A stretch of 64,000 nucleotides of DNA. Source: Deltaproteobacteria bacterium (lineage in GTDB: Bacteria > Desulfobacterota > Desulfobulbia > Desulfobulbales > Desulfurivibrionaceae). A model generated the notes under the pieces. The model saw only the letters and a list, made by a program, of their open reading frames with translations, was not told where the DNA came from and ran no database searches. Shown here one piece after another: positions 1-10,849 of the stretch. The translations under genes were made by a program, and so were the position numbers. Positions within the stretch are counted from its first letter, which is position 1. Every line of letters begins with the position of its first letter. The DNA is taken from positions 1 to 64,000 of the forward strand of contig DUZU01000003.1 of NCBI GenBank assembly GCA_013349285.1, written 5' to 3'.

Positions 1-53
1 ACCTATACGCTGTTACCTTTATGATCTTGTCTCGGGGGGGAGGGGGACTGAAA

Positions 54-893
54 ATGAACACAACGCCACTGCATCTCGTCCTGTCCCTCCTGCTGCTAAC
101 TTTAACGCCTGTCACCAGCGCCGCCGACACCCTTAACCTGTGGGTCCATCCCTTTCTGCCGGCAACGGAACTTGTGAAAAAATTCAAGCCCCTGGCCGAC
201 TACCTCAGCCACGAGTGTGGGCAACACATACAGGTAAAAATCTCAAAAAGCTACAATTCCCATATCACGGGAGCCGGTAAAGATGAAATGGACATCGCCT
301 ACCTCGGCCCGGCCCCCTATGTTAAAGTAACAAGCACCTATGGCAAAAAAAGACTGCTGGCCCGCCTGGAAGTTAACTACAAGCCGTTTTTCCATGGCCT
401 GATCATCACCCGGCAGGACTCCCCGCTCAATAACTTGCAAGATCTGCACGGCAAAAATTTTGCCTTTGGCGACCCGGATTCCACCATGAGCTTTCTGGTG
501 CCCAGCTTCATGTTATCCCAAAACGGGGTTGAGATAAAAGATTTGAACAGCCACGACTTTCTCGGCTCCCACCACAACGTGGTTCTTTCCGTGCTTGGCG
601 GCTACTATGATGCCGGCGCCATCAAGGAAGAAGTTTATATGGAATACCAGGAGCGCGGCATAAAAATCCTGGCCAAGAGTCCAGCCATTGCCGAACATCT
701 CTTTGTGGCGGGCAACAAGCTCCCCGACGCCACGGTTGATAAGTTGCGCCGGGCAATGCTCAACCTTAAAGACCACAACATTCTATCCTCAATCAAAAAA
801 ACAGTGACGGGACTCGCGCCGGTTACCGATGGGGATTATGAGGAGTTACGCCGCATCCTTCACAACTCGAGCAGCGCGGAGGCAAAGCAATAG
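54..893 (+). CDS. PhnD-like phosphate/phosphonate-type periplasmic substrate-binding protein
   Basis: Signal peptide (MNTTPLHLVLSLLLLTLTPVTSAA); 'MDIAYLGPAPYV', 'FAFGDPDSTMSFLVP', 'VLGGYYDAGAIKEEVY' typical of the PhnD/TAXI-like fold. ATG at 54 preferred over the ORF-track start at 21. Confidence 0.85.
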   Translation: MNTTPLHLVLSLLLLTLTPVTSAADTLNLWVHPFLPATELVKKFKPLADYLSHECGQHIQVKISKSYNSHITGAGKDEMDIAYLGPAPYVKVTSTYGKKRLLARLEVNYKPFFHGLIITRQDSPLNNLQDLHGKNFAFGDPDSTMSFLVPSFMLSQNGVEIKDLNSHDFLGSHHNVVLSVLGGYYDAGAIKEEVYMEYQERGIKILAKSPAIAEHLFVAGNKLPDATVDKLRRAMLNLKDHNILSSIKKTVTGLAPVTDGDYEELRRILHNSSSAEAKQ

Positions 894-922
894 ACCTGAC
901 GAGCCCAACCAAATACGGCCAG

Positions 923-3088
923 GTGATTTCGGCTTTTCTCCTTGTCCTGATTATATTTCTGGTTTCCCTTGACATCGTCATCGTCTCGAGGGAACGCTCG
1001 TCCCTTTACTTTGAAGCAGACCAGCAGTCCCAAAACGAGCTTTCCCTGATCGGAACCTTTGTCACCGAACCGATGCTGCGTCACGAATTCGCCACGGTTG
1101 AACAATTCATGCTGCAATGGGGCGACAAAAACCCCAATGTCGTCCGCATCCGCGCTTTATCCCCAGCCGGGCTGCTGTTCGCCGAATACCAAAGCCACCC
1201 CCAGCGGGCGGACGAATTTCTTACGGCAAAACGCTCTATTTATTTTGCCGACCAGCACCTGCTCGACCTGGAACTCACCAAAGACCTCTCCCCCTTAACC
1301 ACCCGCCTGGCGGATTTTCGGCAGGCCCTTTTTATCCGCTCGTTGATTGCCACCATGGTTATCGGCACCATTCTATGGTTCATCTTCAAACTCTTGGCCC
1401 TGCGCCCCCTGGAGCAGGAAATCATAAAAAGGACACAAGCCGAAGACGATCTGCAGAAGGCCCATAACCACCTGGAAGCAAGAGTGGAAACAAGAACGGC
1501 GGAACTTTCCCGGGCTCTCAAAAATCTTAATATGGAGATGCATGAACGCAACCTGGCGGAACAAGCCTTGGCCGCCGAGAAAGAGCGCCTCTCCATAACC
1601 CTGCGCAGCATTGGCGACGGGGTCATCACCACCGACACCGACTACAAGGTGCTCACCATCAACAAGGTCGCCGAACGGCTTACCGGGTGGAACCAAGAGG
1701 CGGCGACCGGCAAACCGGTGGATACGGTTTGCCAGATCATCGACCAGCAGAACAACAGCCCCTGCGATAATCCGGTAAAAAAAGCCATCGCCACCGGCAT
1801 GATTATCGACACGGAAAAAGACACCATCCTGATCGCCAATGACGGCAGCCAAAAGAAGATTGCTCAAAGCGCCGCCCCCATCTGCAACGAAAAGAGCCGG
1901 ATTATCGGGGCGGTCCTCGTTTTTCGCGATGTAACGGAAAAAAGCAAACTGGAAGAAGAACTGTTAAAGGCCAAAAAAATCGAATCGATCGGCGTACTCG
2001 CCGGCGGCATCGCCCATGATTTCAACAACATCCTCACCGCCATCATGGGCAACATCAGCCTGGCGACCAGGCTCGCCGACCGGAATAATCAAATCTACGA
2101 TCTACTTACGGCAGCCGGCAAAGCCGGGGTGCGGGCCAAGGATCTCATCCAGCAGCTGCTCACCTTTTCCAAGGGCGGGGATCCAGTCAAAAAAATCGCC
2201 TCCATCACCGAGATCATTAGCGATTCAGCCGATTTCATTCTGCACGGCAGCAATGCCCGATGTGAATATCATTTCCAGGATGATCTCTGGCCCCTTGAAA
2301 TAGACAAAGGCCAGATCAGCCAAGTCATCCAGAATATTATCCTCAATGCCAACCAGGCCATGCCCAAAGGCGGCAACATCAAGATAAGCTGTGAAAATTA
2401 CCACCACACCCAGGGGGACGCCCTGCCCCTGCTCCACGACAAATATGTGCGCATCAAGATCAGCGACCAGGGCGTAGGCATTCCGAAAGAACTGCTTGAT
2501 AAAATTTTCGATCCCTACTTTACCACCAAAGAGAAAGGCGATGGACTGGGGTTGGCCATTACCCATTCGATTGTAAACAAGCATGGGGGGCATATCATGG
2601 TTGATTCGCAGCCCGGCCAGGGGACGACCTTCACCATTTATCTTGCCGCCTCAGGGGAAAAAATCAAAGCTGCGCCGCTGGTTGTCAACCTGCCGCAAAG
2701 CAAGGGTCAAGAAAAAATCCTGGTCATGGATGACGAGGCCATTGTAAGAGATGTCGCCCATGATATTCTCGATTTCCTCGGCTACCAGGTGGAATTCGCC
2801 AACGACGGGCAAGAAGCCTTGGAACTTTACCGGGGCAGTCTGGAGAAAGGGACGCCCTTTGACATCGTTATTATGGATCTGACGATCCCCGGTGGCATGG
2901 GCGGCAAGGAAACGATGGAAAAACTGCTCAAAATCGACCCGCAGGTAAAGGCCATCGTGACCAGCGGCTATTCCAACGACCCCATCATGGCCAACTACAA
3001 AGATTACGGATTCAAGGGGGTGCTCAACAAGCCCTTCCAGGTTAAGGATCTTGGCGATGAAATCCACCAGATCCTTAACAGGCCATAA
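923..3088 (+). CDS. Membrane PAS hybrid sensor histidine kinase with C-terminal receiver
   Basis: N-terminal TM helices, PAS, H-box 'GGIAHDFNNILTAIMGN', N/G boxes 'DQGVGIP'/'GDGLGLAI', receiver 'ILVMDDEAIVRD...IVIMDLTIPGGMGG'. GTG start at 923. Confidence 0.92.
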   Translation: MISAFLLVLIIFLVSLDIVIVSRERSSLYFEADQQSQNELSLIGTFVTEPMLRHEFATVEQFMLQWGDKNPNVVRIRALSPAGLLFAEYQSHPQRADEFLTAKRSIYFADQHLLDLELTKDLSPLTTRLADFRQALFIRSLIATMVIGTILWFIFKLLALRPLEQEIIKRTQAEDDLQKAHNHLEARVETRTAELSRALKNLNMEMHERNLAEQALAAEKERLSITLRSIGDGVITTDTDYKVLTINKVAERLTGWNQEAATGKPVDTVCQIIDQQNNSPCDNPVKKAIATGMIIDTEKDTILIANDGSQKKIAQSAAPICNEKSRIIGAVLVFRDVTEKSKLEEELLKAKKIESIGVLAGGIAHDFNNILTAIMGNISLATRLADRNNQIYDLLTAAGKAGVRAKDLIQQLLTFSKGGDPVKKIASITEIISDSADFILHGSNARCEYHFQDDLWPLEIDKGQISQVIQNIILNANQAMPKGGNIKISCENYHHTQGDALPLLHDKYVRIKISDQGVGIPKELLDKIFDPYFTTKEKGDGLGLAITHSIVNKHGGHIMVDSQPGQGTTFTIYLAASGEKIKAAPLVVNLPQSKGQEKILVMDDEAIVRDVAHDILDFLGYQVEFANDGQEALELYRGSLEKGTPFDIVIMDLTIPGGMGGKETMEKLLKIDPQVKAIVTSGYSNDPIMANYKDYGFKGVLNKPFQVKDLGDEIHQILNRP

Positions 3089-3208
3089 GTGAAAAACCTC
3101 CGCCGCCCCTCCCAGCCAAACAGAAAATGGGATTAAACCTCCCCCCTCAACTCGGCGCGGATTGCAACCAACCAAGCGGCAGGCTTAACAAAAAATACCC
3201 TTCACCAG

Positions 3209-4750
3209 TTATTGCCTGGGCACCAGCAACACCAACACTTCAAGATTTGCCGAACCGGGAAACATGTCCAGGGGGACAATCCGGCTCACCTTGAAACCGT
3301 TGGCCTGCCATTCCTTCAAAGAAGCTGGAATCTGATCGACTCCGCAAAAGATGTGCAGAATTTTTTTGGGGCGACGCTTGCAGATCGCCTTGATCACGCC
3401 CGGCATCGGCCCCTGTCGGGGTGGATCCAGCAATACGGCTTCCGGACCGGAAGCGGCCGGGATCCCCTTTTCAAAAAGACTTCTGGTTATCCGCCGGGCA
3501 AGAAATTTGGCCGCCCCGCCCCGCTCTTTATTCAACTGAGTATTGGCAACGGCCGACCGGATGGAGGGACCCTCGGCATCAATGGCCAACACCTGTTTGT
3601 AGTCCTGGGCCAAAAAATGACTAAAAAGACCGTAACCGCAATAAAGGTCGAGCAGTTGCTCCTTTTTGTCCGGCGCCAGGAGCAGCCGGGCCTGGGTCAG
3701 CATCTCCTCCACCATTGATTCGTTGACCTGGGAAAAAGAGGTAGGATGAAAAAGATAACGGCAACCGCCGTGGCTCACCGCCAGCTGATCGGGCCCGAAA
3801 AGTTTTTTAAAGCTGGTCCCTTCCGACGGCCGCCGGCTCTCCAGGTAATAATCAGACTTGCTGGGATCAAGATAGGCAGAGGCGGCGACAATGGGCTCCG
3901 CCAATTTCTGCAGATGGACGGCCAGCATCTTCAACTTGCGCACCAGGGGGCCGTTCATCATGTCAACGTTGAAGATGACCGCCATCTCCTCGTAGCTGCC
4001 GCGGATAATGAGATAATTCAGATGGCCGGCTATCAGCCGGTAGGTGCCCTCACTTAATTTCTTCTGCAGAAAACGATAGATCCGCTCATGCTCGACCGGT
4101 TCAAGGGGCGAGGCCAGAAAAGATTTTTTATGCTCGGGCCGCCCCCATTTACTGTGGTCGCCGAAGAGCAGGTAAAGGGTGGAACCTTGCAAAAAACCGC
4201 GCCGCTTCGAGGTGGTCCGATAGCCTCGGGGCCGGGGCGAGGCAACGATAGACTCAGGGCTGCCGGCCAGCCTATGCTTGTTCCAATATGCGGCCAAGCC
4301 CTCGTTTTTTATGGCAAGTTCGGCGCCGTAATCAAGATGAGCAAGGGGCGAACTATGGAGAATATCTTCGGAAATCACCTCGGGTGCAGGCGGCACAAGG
4401 GGCAGCAGCAGCCCGGCAAAAGAGACCCCGGCCGCGGAAGTTCCCCCCTTGGCCGGCAGCCGTTTGTTATTGCCGGCAAGCCTTGGCTCTTTTGACGCCG
4501 CATCCGAAGCCTTGGCAGGCGGCCGCCCGCCATCGGCCTCCGGCCGCTTACCTTTAGCGGCGGGGCGCCGGCCTTTCGGGGCAAAGCGCTGCGCTTTGCC
4601 ATCATCGGTTCGCTCAACTTTGGCAGAGGGCCGCTTGCTTTGCACCTTGGGCCGCTTGCCCTTGCCATGGGGCCGGGCACCTTTAGCCCCCGACTGTTCA
4701 AGGATTGGTTCGGAAAATTTAGTTTTTTGCTGCTTAGTTTTTGCCGCCAA
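3209..4750 (-). CDS. RlmD/TrmA-like SAM-dependent RNA methyltransferase with long basic N-terminal extension
   Basis: 'LLDLYCGYGLFSHFLAQ' SAM motif, 'LLDPPRQGP', 'KILHIFCGVDQIPASL'; about 100-residue Lys/Arg/Pro-rich N terminus. Confidence 0.8.
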   Translation of the reverse strand: MAAKTKQQKTKFSEPILEQSGAKGARPHGKGKRPKVQSKRPSAKVERTDDGKAQRFAPKGRRPAAKGKRPEADGGRPPAKASDAASKEPRLAGNNKRLPAKGGTSAAGVSFAGLLLPLVPPAPEVISEDILHSSPLAHLDYGAELAIKNEGLAAYWNKHRLAGSPESIVASPRPRGYRTTSKRRGFLQGSTLYLLFGDHSKWGRPEHKKSFLASPLEPVEHERIYRFLQKKLSEGTYRLIAGHLNYLIIRGSYEEMAVIFNVDMMNGPLVRKLKMLAVHLQKLAEPIVAASAYLDPSKSDYYLESRRPSEGTSFKKLFGPDQLAVSHGGCRYLFHPTSFSQVNESMVEEMLTQARLLLAPDKKEQLLDLYCGYGLFSHFLAQDYKQVLAIDAEGPSIRSAVANTQLNKERGGAAKFLARRITRSLFEKGIPAASGPEAVLLDPPRQGPMPGVIKAICKRRPKKILHIFCGVDQIPASLKEWQANGFKVSRIVPLDMFPGSANLEVLVLLVPRQ

Positions 4751-5433
4751 GATATCACCAAGAAAGATTTAAACAATTTTCGCCCGAAAACAAATCCGGC
4801 CGGCAAACGCAAGAAGCGTTGCAGACGGACCACCCGCCCTGCCTATTGGGCGCAACGGCGAACAGTTAGCTTAAAATAACAAACTATACACCGCCCGAAT
4901 ACGCTTATATAGAAAAATCATAAAAAAAACCTCGAACTCGAAGGAACAACCGAGATTAAAGGGAGCCGATAAGCCTTTGTCCTTACCAATCGCCGCAAAT
5001 ACTTAGCGAACAGACAGAGACTCTTCGCAACTCGCACCAATCGCCTCCGGGATGCGCCTAATATTGCCGGAAGACAATTAAATCTTGAAGGAAAGAGGCA
5101 GGGGCAGACATAATAGGCCGGGACCTCTTTATACATTTCGACATTTTTTTTCGATGATCAACAAAGATGGATAGCCCGGACGCAATAGCGTCTTTGCATA
5201 TAGCATAAAACAAGATTTTGCTCCCGTTAATTCTCCAAAGTCGATTTCCGGTTCATCTTGCCCCTGCTTGCCAATACGGATCACCTGCTTGCGGAACTTG
5301 CTGACAAAATGTGATTTTTGCGTTATATACACTGTTCCCCGTTGATCAAACCAGAAGACATCCAGCCGCGGACTAAATTTCCCACGGCAACCGGCGGGGC
5401 ATTTCCCTTATCTATTCATTAAAAGGCAGAAAA

Positions 5434-7020
5434 TTGAGCAGTCAACTTCAAAAAGAAATCGCACGCCGCCGGACCTTCGGCATCATCAGCCATCCCGATG
5501 CGGGCAAGACCACCCTTACCGAAAAACTGCTGCTCTTCGGCGGCGCCATCCAGATGGCCGGCGCGGTCAAATCCCGCAAAACAGCCCAGCACGCAACCAG
5601 TGACTGGATGGCCATCGAGAAGGAACGCGGCATCTCGGTTACCTCCTCGGTAATGAAGTTCAATTATCGGGATTTTGAGATCAACCTGCTGGACACCCCC
5701 GGCCATCAAGATTTTTCCGAGGACACCTACCGGGTGCTGACCGCGGTGGACAGCGCCCTGATGGTAATCGACAACGCCAAGGGCGTCGAATCCCAGACCG
5801 AAAAACTGATGGAGGTCTGCCGGATGCGCAATACCCCGGTTATCACCTTTATCAACAAACTCGACCGAGAGGGCAGAGAGCCGCTGGATATCCTGGCCGA
5901 AATCGAAGAAAAACTGCAGATCGAATGCACCCCGCTCTCCTGGCCCATCGGCATGGGTAAAGGCTTTAAAGGGGTTTATGATATCTACCGCAAACAGCTG
6001 CAGCTTTTTACCCCGGGCAAAGACACCCGTCCCAAGGACGGCATCGTCATCAAGGGCCTGGACGATCCATTGCTGGACAAGCTGCTCGGCACGGACGCCG
6101 ACAAGCTGAGAGAGGATATCGAGCTGCTGGAAGGGGCGGCCAACCCCTTTGACCACCAGGAGTATCTCAAGGCCAGCCAGAGCCCGGTATTTTTCGGCAG
6201 CGCCGTCAACAACTTCGGGGTCAAGGAAATGCTGGACGCCTTTGTCGAGCTGGCCCCGGCCCCCGGCCCCCGGCCGACCATCGACCGGGATATTTTGCCG
6301 GACGAAGAAACCTTTTCCGGCTTCACCTTTAAAATCCAGGCCAACATGAATCCGGCCCACCGGGATCGAATCGCTTTTTTCCGGATCTGCTCCGGCAAAT
6401 TCACCCGGGGGATGAAGGTGCGCCACCACCGCATCGGCAAAGAGGTTTCCCTGGCCAATGCCACTATTTTCATGGCCCAGGACCGCAGCAACGTGGAAGA
6501 GGCGTATCCCGGCGACATCATCGGCATCCACAACCACGGCACGATCAAGATCGGCGATACCTTCAGCGACAAAGAGCCCCTCAAGTTCACCGGCATTCCC
6601 AACTTTGCCCCGGAACATTTCCGCCGGGTTCTGCTTAAAAACCCGCTCAAAACCAAGCAGCTCAACAAGGGGCTGATGCAGCTTGCCGAAGAAGGCGCGG
6701 TGCAGCTGTTCCGGCCGCTGATGGGCAGCGATTATATCCTGGGCGCGGTGGGAGTTTTGCAGTTTGAGGTGACCATGGCCCGCCTCAAGGCGGAATACGG
6801 CGTTGAGGCGATCTACGAAGCGGTCAACTATGCCACGGCCCGCTGGATTTCCTGCAGCGACCGCAAAAAACTGGAAGAGTTCAAGAGCAAGAAACAGTCC
6901 AACCTCGCCCTTGACGGCGAAGGCCACCTCTCTTTTCTGGCGGACAGCGAGTGGCGCCTGGCCCGGACCGTGGAACTGTTCCCGGACATCACCTTCCATA
7001 AAACCAGGGAATACAGTTAA
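5434..7020 (+). CDS. prfC: Peptide chain release factor 3
   Basis: G1 '[16 protein letters not shown]', '[23 protein letters not shown]', '[16 protein letters not shown]', '[10 protein letters not shown]'; 528 aa; TTG start. Confidence 0.96.
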   Translation: MSSQLQKEIARRRTFGIISHPDAGKTTLTEKLLLFGGAIQMAGAVKSRKTAQHATSDWMAIEKERGISVTSSVMKFNYRDFEINLLDTPGHQDFSEDTYRVLTAVDSALMVIDNAKGVESQTEKLMEVCRMRNTPVITFINKLDREGREPLDILAEIEEKLQIECTPLSWPIGMGKGFKGVYDIYRKQLQLFTPGKDTRPKDGIVIKGLDDPLLDKLLGTDADKLREDIELLEGAANPFDHQEYLKASQSPVFFGSAVNNFGVKEMLDAFVELAPAPGPRPTIDRDILPDEETFSGFTFKIQANMNPAHRDRIAFFRICSGKFTRGMKVRHHRIGKEVSLANATIFMAQDRSNVEEAYPGDIIGIHNHGTIKIGDTFSDKEPLKFTGIPNFAPEHFRRVLLKNPLKTKQLNKGLMQLAEEGAVQLFRPLMGSDYILGAVGVLQFEVTMARLKAEYGVEAIYEAVNYATARWISCSDRKKLEEFKSKKQSNLALDGEGHLSFLADSEWRLARTVELFPDITFHKTREYS

Positions 7021-7182
7021 TTTTCTTTTCTGCGCAGCCCAAAATTTCAGCCGTAAAAACGGCTAACGTCAAAGGCGACTTGCTTGAGATTGTTTTTGGT
7101 GGCCGGCCCGCCATTATTCGCGGCGCATGCAGCGCCCACGAAACTATCATCAACCCGGCGATAACTCAGGGACAACCGGGTT

Positions 7183-9738
7183 TTATTCCGGCAAATCAAG
7201 GGTTGCCTGCGGGGTAAGCAGTTCGGTTATCACCTCAATCATGGCCTCCAACTCCACCGGCTTAAAAAGCAACCGGCTGACCCCGGCCGCAGTTGCCTTG
7301 TGCTCATCCACCATATCGCTGTAACCGGTAACCATGACCACCGGGATATCCGGCCTGATGGCCAACGCCTTTTGGGCCAGTTCCAAGCCAGTCATCCCGG
7401 GCATGGTCTGATCCGTAATAATAAGATCGAACTTGGCCGGCGCCGCGGCAAAGGCGGCCAAGGCCTGGGTACTGTCAAGAAACCCGGCAACCGAGCAACC
7501 AATCGATTTAAGGATATTTTCCGCCAGGGAAACGTTTAACCCCACATCATCGACGATCAATACCCGTTTGCCGAGATCAGGTAAGACCTTGGTCTCTTCA
7601 TTTTCCGGATCGACAACCACCTCACCGTCAACCACCGGAAAAAACAAGGTGAAGATCGAGCCTTGCCCCGTCCTGCTTTCAACAAACACCGCCCCGCCAT
7701 GACTCCTCATAATCCCATGAACCACGGCCAGACCCAATCCGGTGCCCTCCCCGATTTTCTTGGTGGTGAAATAAGGCTCAAAGATCCGTTCCATCGTCGC
7801 CGGGTCCATACCACACCCGTTGTCGCTTACGGTAAGCCGCGCATAATCGCCAACGGCCAGCTCCGGAACCTGAGCCATCAGGGTCGAATCAACATGCAGC
7901 TCATCGAGTTTTACCGAAAGCACGCCCCCTGACTCCCGCATGGCATGATAGGCGTTGGTGCCCAGATTCATCACAACCTGCGAGATCTGGGTGGCATCCG
8001 ACAACACCGGCCGGCAATGCATATCCAGATCAACCTGCAACTCAATCGTCGTCGGCAAAGTGCTTCGCAACAACTTTAACACTTCCTTGATCATATATTG
8101 TAGACACAGGGGCTTGCGCACCTCCTCCGTCGGTCTGCTGAAGGAGAGAATCTGCTGAATGAGATCGGCGGCGCCCTTGCCGGCTTTTTCAATGGCCAGG
8201 GCAAACTCGTACTGCTTGCTGTCCTGGGTAAAAGATCGCCGCAACAGTCCGCCATAACCTATGATCGCATTAAGCATGTTATTAAAATCATGGGCGATTC
8301 CGCCGGCCAGAGTGCCGATGGCCTCCAGTTTCTGGGCCTGGCGAAGCTGGGCTTCGAGCCTTGCTTTTTCTGCCTCGGCCTCTACCCGCTGCGAGATATC
8401 AAGAAAACTTTCCAACAGACATTTACGGCCATTGAGCACAAACTCGACCACCGACTTGACGATAGGCAAGTTCTTGCCGGCTGAAGTCAACAGGTATCGC
8501 TCTGAATTATCAACCTCTTGGCCGTGATCCAGGACCGGACAATTGTTTTTCTCGGCTGGACAAATAAAGAGATGACAATGCTTATTGATCATTTCCGCAA
8601 CGGAACGCCCGACCAACCGGGAGGCGGCCATATTGGCATCGACGATCCGGCGGCTTTCCTGATCAACGATCACGATGCCGGTCTGCACCGTATCAAAGAT
8701 GGCCTGCAATCGTTTTTCACTGGCCCGCAACGCTTCAACCGCGCTCTTATGCCGGGCCTTGGTGCGCAAAGCCATGATTCCGTATGCCAGATCCTGGGCA
8801 AGCTCGGACAGCAGCTCAACCTCGTCATCGGCAAAGGCGTTGTCAATATTCGCATAGATATTCAACGCGCCGAAAACACCATCCTCCGCACCCAACGGGA
8901 CCGCGATGGATGAACGATAGCCGTATTGTATCGCAGCCTTACGCCACGGCTCATATGAAGGAAGGGACTCGCTGTTATTGTTGATCGCGATCCGCCCGCT
9001 GCGAATGGCAAGGCCGGTCGGCCCTCTGCCGCATTGATCATCCGCCCAACTCACCCTGAGCCCCTTAAGATAATCGGTGTCCTTGCCGGCCTTCGCGGCG
9101 ATCCGGACGGTTTTTCTCTTATTAGGCTGAGCATACCCGACCCAGGCCAACGAATAACCACCGACCTCCACCAGAATTTGGCAGATTTTCTCGATGAGGT
9201 TTTGTTCGGTTTTCAAGCGGACCATGGCCTGATTACACAGACTCAGGGTTTTATAGGCCCGGGTTGCCTTACGTACCTTCTCATCGGCAATCTTTTGGTC
9301 AGTGATATCGGAAACCAGGGCATCATACTCGACAAGATTGCCGGCCTGGTCAAAGCTTGGCACCGAGGTATTCCTGACCCAGCGCACCGAGCCGTTTTTA
9401 TGAATAATCCGGTGCTCGAAAGCTGGAATGGCGACCCCATCCATCAACCGGGCAAGATTCTCCACAACCAACGGCCGATCATCGACATGGATCATCTCAA
9501 ACCAGATAAAGGGATCTGCCATGTATTCGTCAGGGGTATATCCGGTGACGGCAAAACTGTTAACCGAGTGCAGGGTCTCCCTCGGCTTGCCGTTTTCGAT
9601 TTTCACGGTATAGGTGTAATCGGTGACCGCGGCGAGGAGTTTCTTGTAACGCTGATCATCATCTGAAACAGTTACCAGATATTGCCCCTCGGCAAAACTG
9701 TTGGCTGGATGCGGGGATGGAAAAACCGGACCACTCAT
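7183..9738 (-). CDS. PAS-GAF-PAS hybrid histidine kinase with receiver
   Basis: H-box 'GGIAHDFNNMLNAIIGYGG', 'DNGCGMD', 'GEGTGLGLAVVHG', receiver 'VLIVDDVGLNVSLAE...LIITDQTMPGMTG'; GAF segment 'SIAVPLGAEDGVFGALNIYA'. Confidence 0.93.
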   Translation of the reverse strand: MSGPVFPSPHPANSFAEGQYLVTVSDDDQRYKKLLAAVTDYTYTVKIENGKPRETLHSVNSFAVTGYTPDEYMADPFIWFEMIHVDDRPLVVENLARLMDGVAIPAFEHRIIHKNGSVRWVRNTSVPSFDQAGNLVEYDALVSDITDQKIADEKVRKATRAYKTLSLCNQAMVRLKTEQNLIEKICQILVEVGGYSLAWVGYAQPNKRKTVRIAAKAGKDTDYLKGLRVSWADDQCGRGPTGLAIRSGRIAINNNSESLPSYEPWRKAAIQYGYRSSIAVPLGAEDGVFGALNIYANIDNAFADDEVELLSELAQDLAYGIMALRTKARHKSAVEALRASEKRLQAIFDTVQTGIVIVDQESRRIVDANMAASRLVGRSVAEMINKHCHLFICPAEKNNCPVLDHGQEVDNSERYLLTSAGKNLPIVKSVVEFVLNGRKCLLESFLDISQRVEAEAEKARLEAQLRQAQKLEAIGTLAGGIAHDFNNMLNAIIGYGGLLRRSFTQDSKQYEFALAIEKAGKGAADLIQQILSFSRPTEEVRKPLCLQYMIKEVLKLLRSTLPTTIELQVDLDMHCRPVLSDATQISQVVMNLGTNAYHAMRESGGVLSVKLDELHVDSTLMAQVPELAVGDYARLTVSDNGCGMDPATMERIFEPYFTTKKIGEGTGLGLAVVHGIMRSHGGAVFVESRTGQGSIFTLFFPVVDGEVVVDPENEETKVLPDLGKRVLIVDDVGLNVSLAENILKSIGCSVAGFLDSTQALAAFAAAPAKFDLIITDQTMPGMTGLELAQKALAIRPDIPVVMVTGYSDMVDEHKATAAGVSRLLFKPVELEAMIEVITELLTPQATLDLPE

Positions 9739-9793
9739 TTAATAAACCTCATAATCTGGCTGTCTCGCTAACAACACCTTCCCCCCCCAAAAC

Positions 9794-10156
9794 TCAGACC
9801 GTCAGCCACTTATTAATACGGCTGACCAACTTCTGAACATGACAGGTTTTGGAGATGAAGTCGTCGACGCCACGATGAAAGCCGTGTCCGACTATGGAGT
9901 CAAAGGGATGGCCGGAATAGATAATTACCTTAACGCCGGGCCGGATGGCCTTAAAGGCCTGCAAGGCCGTAACGCCGTCAGGATCGGATTCGCTGATATC
10001 ACAAAGGACCAAATCGAAATCATTGCCAAGAAAAGAAGAGATGGCCTTGCAGCCGCTTTCCGCTGCAGTTACCTCATAACCTTGTTTTTCAAAAAAATAA
10101 GCCGTCTTTTTTATGGTCAGGGGATCATCATCAAAAACCATTATTTGTTTGCGCAT
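9794..10156 (-). CDS. Single-domain response regulator
   Basis: 'IMVFDDDPLTIKKT', 'LVLCDISESDPDGV', 'VIIYSGHPF', 'FISKTC'; 120 aa. Confidence 0.85.
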   Translation of the reverse strand: MRKQIMVFDDDPLTIKKTAYFFEKQGYEVTAAESGCKAISSFLGNDFDLVLCDISESDPDGVTALQAFKAIRPGVKVIIYSGHPFDSIVGHGFHRGVDDFISKTCHVQKLVSRINKWLTV

Positions 10157-10291
10157 AATCAGTCACCTATCCCCCTCCAAAAGATAGATAAGAGCAAAAG
10201 CCCCGCCTACTCAGCTCAAGACCTTCGCCCCAAGACTTATCTGTCCCCTCCTTTCTTTGAAAAAAATTCCCATAACCGATGAAACGCTGTT

Positions 10292-10849
10292 TCAATCCCA
10301 ATTACTTACATGCATGGCAGCACCATGCATGGCAACACTCAAGGAGTATCTGGTTCCCCAGCCGAACGCACTGTGTACAGAGAGATTTCCATCCAACAAC
10401 CTGGCCAGCTCCCGCACGTAGAACAGTTCCGACTTTTTTTCTCTCTGGTCGACATAATCACCATGCTGCCTGCTCGGAATAAAAATTTCGTCAAGCTCTT
10501 CCGGCAACATCCCGATGCTGGTGTCGGTAACGGTAATATTAAGCACGCATCCGCCCTCGACATCATGGCCGCCAGGGGCCACCCGAATGGTAACGCCGCC
10601 GACATCCAGAGAACTAAGGCTGTGATTAACAAGGCCCAGCACAATTTTTTTCAGGATGGCCGGATCTCCGCTTAAATGGCGCGGCGTGTCCTGGGAGACG
10701 GAAATATCACCATAAAATTGTCTGGCCTGGACCATGGACCCGACATCAATGGCGATTTCCGCCATCAACCGACGCAGGTCAAAATTGGTGACCTTTACCC
10801 CTTGTGAGACAACTCCCAAAGACGCTTTTTTCTGCTCTGTAAGTCTCAT
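10292..10849 (-). CDS. Histidine-kinase-like ATPase domain protein lacking a recognisable H-box
   Basis: 'ILKKIVLGLVNHSLSSL', degenerate G1 'TVTDTSIGMLPEEL', C-terminal 'VRELARLLDGNLSVHSAFGWGTRYSLSV'; no HxxRxP or HDFNN motif. Confidence 0.65.
   Translation of the reverse strand: MRLTEQKKASLGVVSQGVKVTNFDLRRLMAEIAIDVGSMVQARQFYGDISVSQDTPRHLSGDPAILKKIVLGLVNHSLSSLDVGGVTIRVAPGGHDVEGGCVLNITVTDTSIGMLPEELDEIFIPSRQHGDYVDQREKKSELFYVRELARLLDGNLSVHSAFGWGTRYSLSVAMHGAAMHVSNWD

Noticed and set aside
4918-5332. Two small minus-strand ORFs (72 and 67 aa) in the prfC upstream region
   Set aside because: No credible RBS or conserved domain. The region may be a gene remnant or noncoding, but nothing supports a coding call.
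5419-6999. 526-aa minus-strand ORF opposite prfC
   Set aside because: Antisense shadow of a strongly conserved GC-rich gene; no recognisable domain and low-complexity composition.
10305-10335. Direct repeat CATGCATGGCA...CCATGCATGGCA
   Set aside because: Lies inside the C-terminal codons of the HATPase-like gene (VAMHGAAMHVSNWD) and is explained by coding sequence.
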